Shown piece after piece: positions 62,075 to 64,000 of a DNA stretch of 64,000 nucleotides. This DNA comes from Clostridia bacterium (GTDB lineage Bacteria > Bacillota > Clostridia > Lachnospirales > Bianqueaceae), in the NCBI GenBank assembly GCA_900764045.1, contig CAAFMN010000005.1, positions 1-64,000 on the forward strand, in the 5' to 3' direction. Within the stretch, counting starts at the first letter, position 1; every line of letters begins with the position of its first letter. The notes below the pieces were generated by a model, which did no database searches, was not told where the DNA came from, and saw nothing but the letters and a program-made list of their open reading frames with translations. A program made the translations under genes and the position numbers.

Positions 62075-64000
62075 ATGGTGGCAATATTGAATCTAATATC
62101 TTATCTTCCTCTGCTGGCCGGTATCGGGCTCTTCCTGTACGGTATGAATCTGCTCGGCAAATCTCTGGAACGTATGGCCGGAGCCAAGCTGGAAAAAACG
62201 CTGGAAAAGCTGACCGACAATATTTTCAAAGGGGTCCTTCTGGGAACGGGAGTCACCGCCGTCATTCAGAGTTCGGCCGCTACCACAATCATGGTGGTAG
62301 GTCTTCTGAACGCTGGTATCATGAAGCTCTCCCAGGCACTTCCGGTCATCATGGGCGCCAATATCGGAACCACTGTCACCGGACAGCTGCTACGCTTGGG
62401 CGATATCAGTGAAAGCAATTTCTTCCTATCTCTATTGAAGCCCTCTTCCTTCGGGCCGATTCTAATCGCGGTCGGTGCGTTTCTGATCATTTTCTCCAAA
62501 GTTCACAGCCGTAAAACCTGGGGAAATCTCCTGATCGGCTTGGGAATGCTCTTTTTCGGTATGAATACGATGGAGATCACACTGTCTCCCTTAGGAGAAC
62601 AGCCTTGGTTTCAAAACCTTCTGGTCATGTTCCAGAATCCGCTGCTTGGAATCTTTGTAGGCTTTCTGGTTACTGCCCTTCTGCAGAGCTCCTCAGCCTC
62701 CATCGGTATCTTGCAGGCGCTCTCCATTACCGGTGCGCTGACCTATTCCAATATGATTCCGCTGGTTCTTGGACAAAACATCGGTTCCTGTATTCCGGTG
62801 CTTCTGGCCGCTATCGGAACGAGTAAGAACTCCAAGCGCGCCGTATTCATGCATCTGACGTTCAATATCTTAGGTACACTTTTCTTTATCATTGGAATCT
62901 ACGGCGGAAATCTGCTGTTCCACTTCTCTTTCTGGGATACAGCGGTTACCCGCGGTAATATCGCTGATTTCCACACGGTTTTCAATATCGTTACGGTTCT
63001 GGTTCTGCTTCCCTTCTGCAAGCAGTTTGTCCGGATGTCTCAATGTTTCATCAAGGACAACGAATCGCCGACTGCCAACTCCGCTGCCGGTGAAGCGGAA
63101 TTGGCCCGCCTGGACGATCTGTTCCTGTCCACTCCTTCCATGGCTCTGAATCAGGCCCGTAAGGTCGTCATCGAAATGGGCAACACCGCCCTCGCTTCCT
63201 TTGATCTCGCGCGCAAGCTTCATCTTCACTATTCTCAGGAAGATGCCGCGCAACTGGAACGTATGGAAGATTTTATGGATCGCGCCGAGAATACTCTGAA
63301 TAACTACATTCTGAAGATCACACCGCATCGTCTCAGCAATGCCGAGAATAATATGTCCACCGAAATGCTGCACGCGATAGGCAATTTTGAAAGGATCGGC
63401 GATCACTGCATCAATATTCTGGATGTCGCCCGATATAATGCGGAAAACAATGTCACTTATTCTGAGACCGGCTGGAAGGAACTGAACACCATCATGGATG
63501 CCACGCATGAGGTCCTGGAGGTTACAGCACGCATGTATGCCAATAATGATCCAGAAGAGGCCTCTCATGTAGAGCCCTATGAAGATGTCATCGACAGTCT
63601 TCAGGCCCGTCTGAAAGATCGTCATATCGAGCGGCTGCGTCTGGGATTATGCAATGTATCGAGCGGAATCTCCTTTCTGGAGATCTTGACCAGTCTGGAA
63701 CGCATCTCCGACCACTGCTCAAACATCGCGCTCAATATCATCCAGATGAATTCAAAAGATTATACGAATTTCGCATATCATTCGCATGTAAGCAATGGAC
63801 CGAAGCTTTCGGATTCTCCAGAATTCAAGGTTCATACCGAATATTTCCGCCATAAATATGAGCTGCCTGAGGATCAGGAAATCCTGCGTCTGAAGGCCCA
63901 GGAGCAGGCCCTTGCCAATGCAGAAACAGTGATGGACGAAGCCCCTCCCGTCACAGAAAAAGAACAAAAGGCTATTAAGAAGAAGAAAAAGAATAAAAAA
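62075..64000 (+). CDS. Na/Pi cotransporter family protein with PhoU-like region (truncated by window edge)
   Basis: The frame runs to the right edge without a stop (642 codons). The start is unsure: ATG 62075, GTG 62078 or TTG 62087 (best SD-like GGTGG). The N-terminal half (to about 340) has the repeated NptA/PF02690 units with QSSAATTIMVVGLLNAG and QSSSASIGILQALSITG, the paired Gln-Ser-Ser motifs of Na/Pi symporters. The C-terminal part is PhoU-like helical bundles (about 350-600), then a Lys-rich tail. It imports phosphate with sodium, possibly regulated by the PhoU-like region. Confidence 0.88.
   Translation, partial: MVAILNLISYLPLLAGIGLFLYGMNLLGKSLERMAGAKLEKTLEKLTDNIFKGVLLGTGVTAVIQSSAATTIMVVGLLNAGIMKLSQALPVIMGANIGTTVTGQLLRLGDISESNFFLSLLKPSSFGPILIAVGAFLIIFSKVHSRKTWGNLLIGLGMLFFGMNTMEITLSPLGEQPWFQNLLVMFQNPLLGIFVGFLVTALLQSSSASIGILQALSITGALTYSNMIPLVLGQNIGSCIPVLLAAIGTSKNSKRAVFMHLTFNILGTLFFIIGIYGGNLLFHFSFWDTAVTRGNIADFHTVFNIVTVLVLLPFCKQFVRMSQCFIKDNESPTANSAAGEAELARLDDLFLSTPSMALNQARKVVIEMGNTALASFDLARKLHLHYSQEDAAQLERMEDFMDRAENTLNNYILKITPHRLSNAENNMSTEMLHAIGNFERIGDHCINILDVARYNAENNVTYSETGWKELNTIMDATHEVLEVTARMYANNDPEEASHVEPYEDVIDSLQARLKDRHIERLRLGLCNVSSGISFLEILTSLERISDHCSNIALNIIQMNSKDYTNFAYHSHVSNGPKLSDSPEFKVHTEYFRHKYELPEDQEILRLKAQEQALANAETVMDEAPPVTEKEQKAIKKKKKNKK

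Overview
The window looks like a chromosomal segment of an anaerobic, low-to-mid GC Firmicute of the class Clostridia (Lachnospiraceae/Oscillospiraceae-like). Supporting signs are the cysE-mrnC-rlmB-sigH block, a type III pantothenate kinase beside an ECF S component, a PerR-type regulator with a near-consensus PerR box, a 4Fe-4S aldo/keto reductase, an archaeal-type aspartyl-tRNA synthetase, and strong SD motifs with sigma-A promoters throughout. Almost every gene is on the minus strand. Only the perR-like gene (16580) and the right-edge Na/Pi cotransporter (62075) are on plus. No rRNA, tRNA, CRISPR array or insertion sequence was seen. No gap between genes exceeds 300 bases.

Left end (1-6976): a tightly packed minus-strand operon with a visibly more AT-rich composition than the rest. 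In transcription order it holds two divergent TcmP-like proteins (Rossmann/methyltransferase-like folds with a DPY motif), a radical-SAM-like protein with an unusual CX3CX3C cluster, a type III-style adenine methyltransferase (Mod), and a DEAH helicase/Res subunit that runs off the left edge. It lies directly beyond the 3' end of rlmD. RlmD carries a 93-residue C-terminal tail starting just after its conserved HVETV segment. The 3' end of rlmD/rumA is a known integration target in Firmicutes, so I read 1-6976 as the end of an integrated mobile or defence island. This five-gene operon is the best candidate for an undescribed system.

6977-16492: housekeeping genes. These are rlmD, the YhaM-type exoribonuclease, an HtrA-like membrane protease with a degenerate active-site segment, an OmpR-family two-component system, mutS2 and trmL. 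16511-18625: a PerR-type regulator under a consensus promoter with an overlapping PerR box, convergent with an lrp-aminotransferase operon. 18768-23101: a small operon of an unrecognised 853-residue protein (possibly carbohydrate-active), a decayed GH28 pectinase and a ferredoxin-like aldo/keto reductase. 23189-26428: a VTC polyphosphate polymerase, a DUF4956 membrane protein and a Cthe_2159-like beta-helix lipoprotein. 26587-27921: aspartyl-tRNA synthetase. 27991-33339: an LCP protein, MoxR ATPase, DUF58 protein and transglutaminase operon. 33434-35887: NfeD, SPFH and a CmpB-type membrane protein. 36004-40588: cysE, mrnC, rlmB and sigH, followed by an Agr-type sensor/LytTR regulator pair.

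40702-49833: an oligopeptide ABC transporter operon (oppA, two hairpins, oppB, oppC, oppD, oppF) plus a DUF3899 protein. Both ATPases and the OppC permease carry large lineage-specific insertions. 49951-58170: a SNF2 helicase and a MacB-type exporter with two HlyD adaptors, one with a long Ser/Glu/Asp-rich repeat. 58253-61938: coaX, a PanT-like ECF S component, a MazG-like pyrophosphohydrolase, xpt and a DUF624 membrane protein. The right edge holds a truncated Na/Pi cotransporter with a PhoU-like region.
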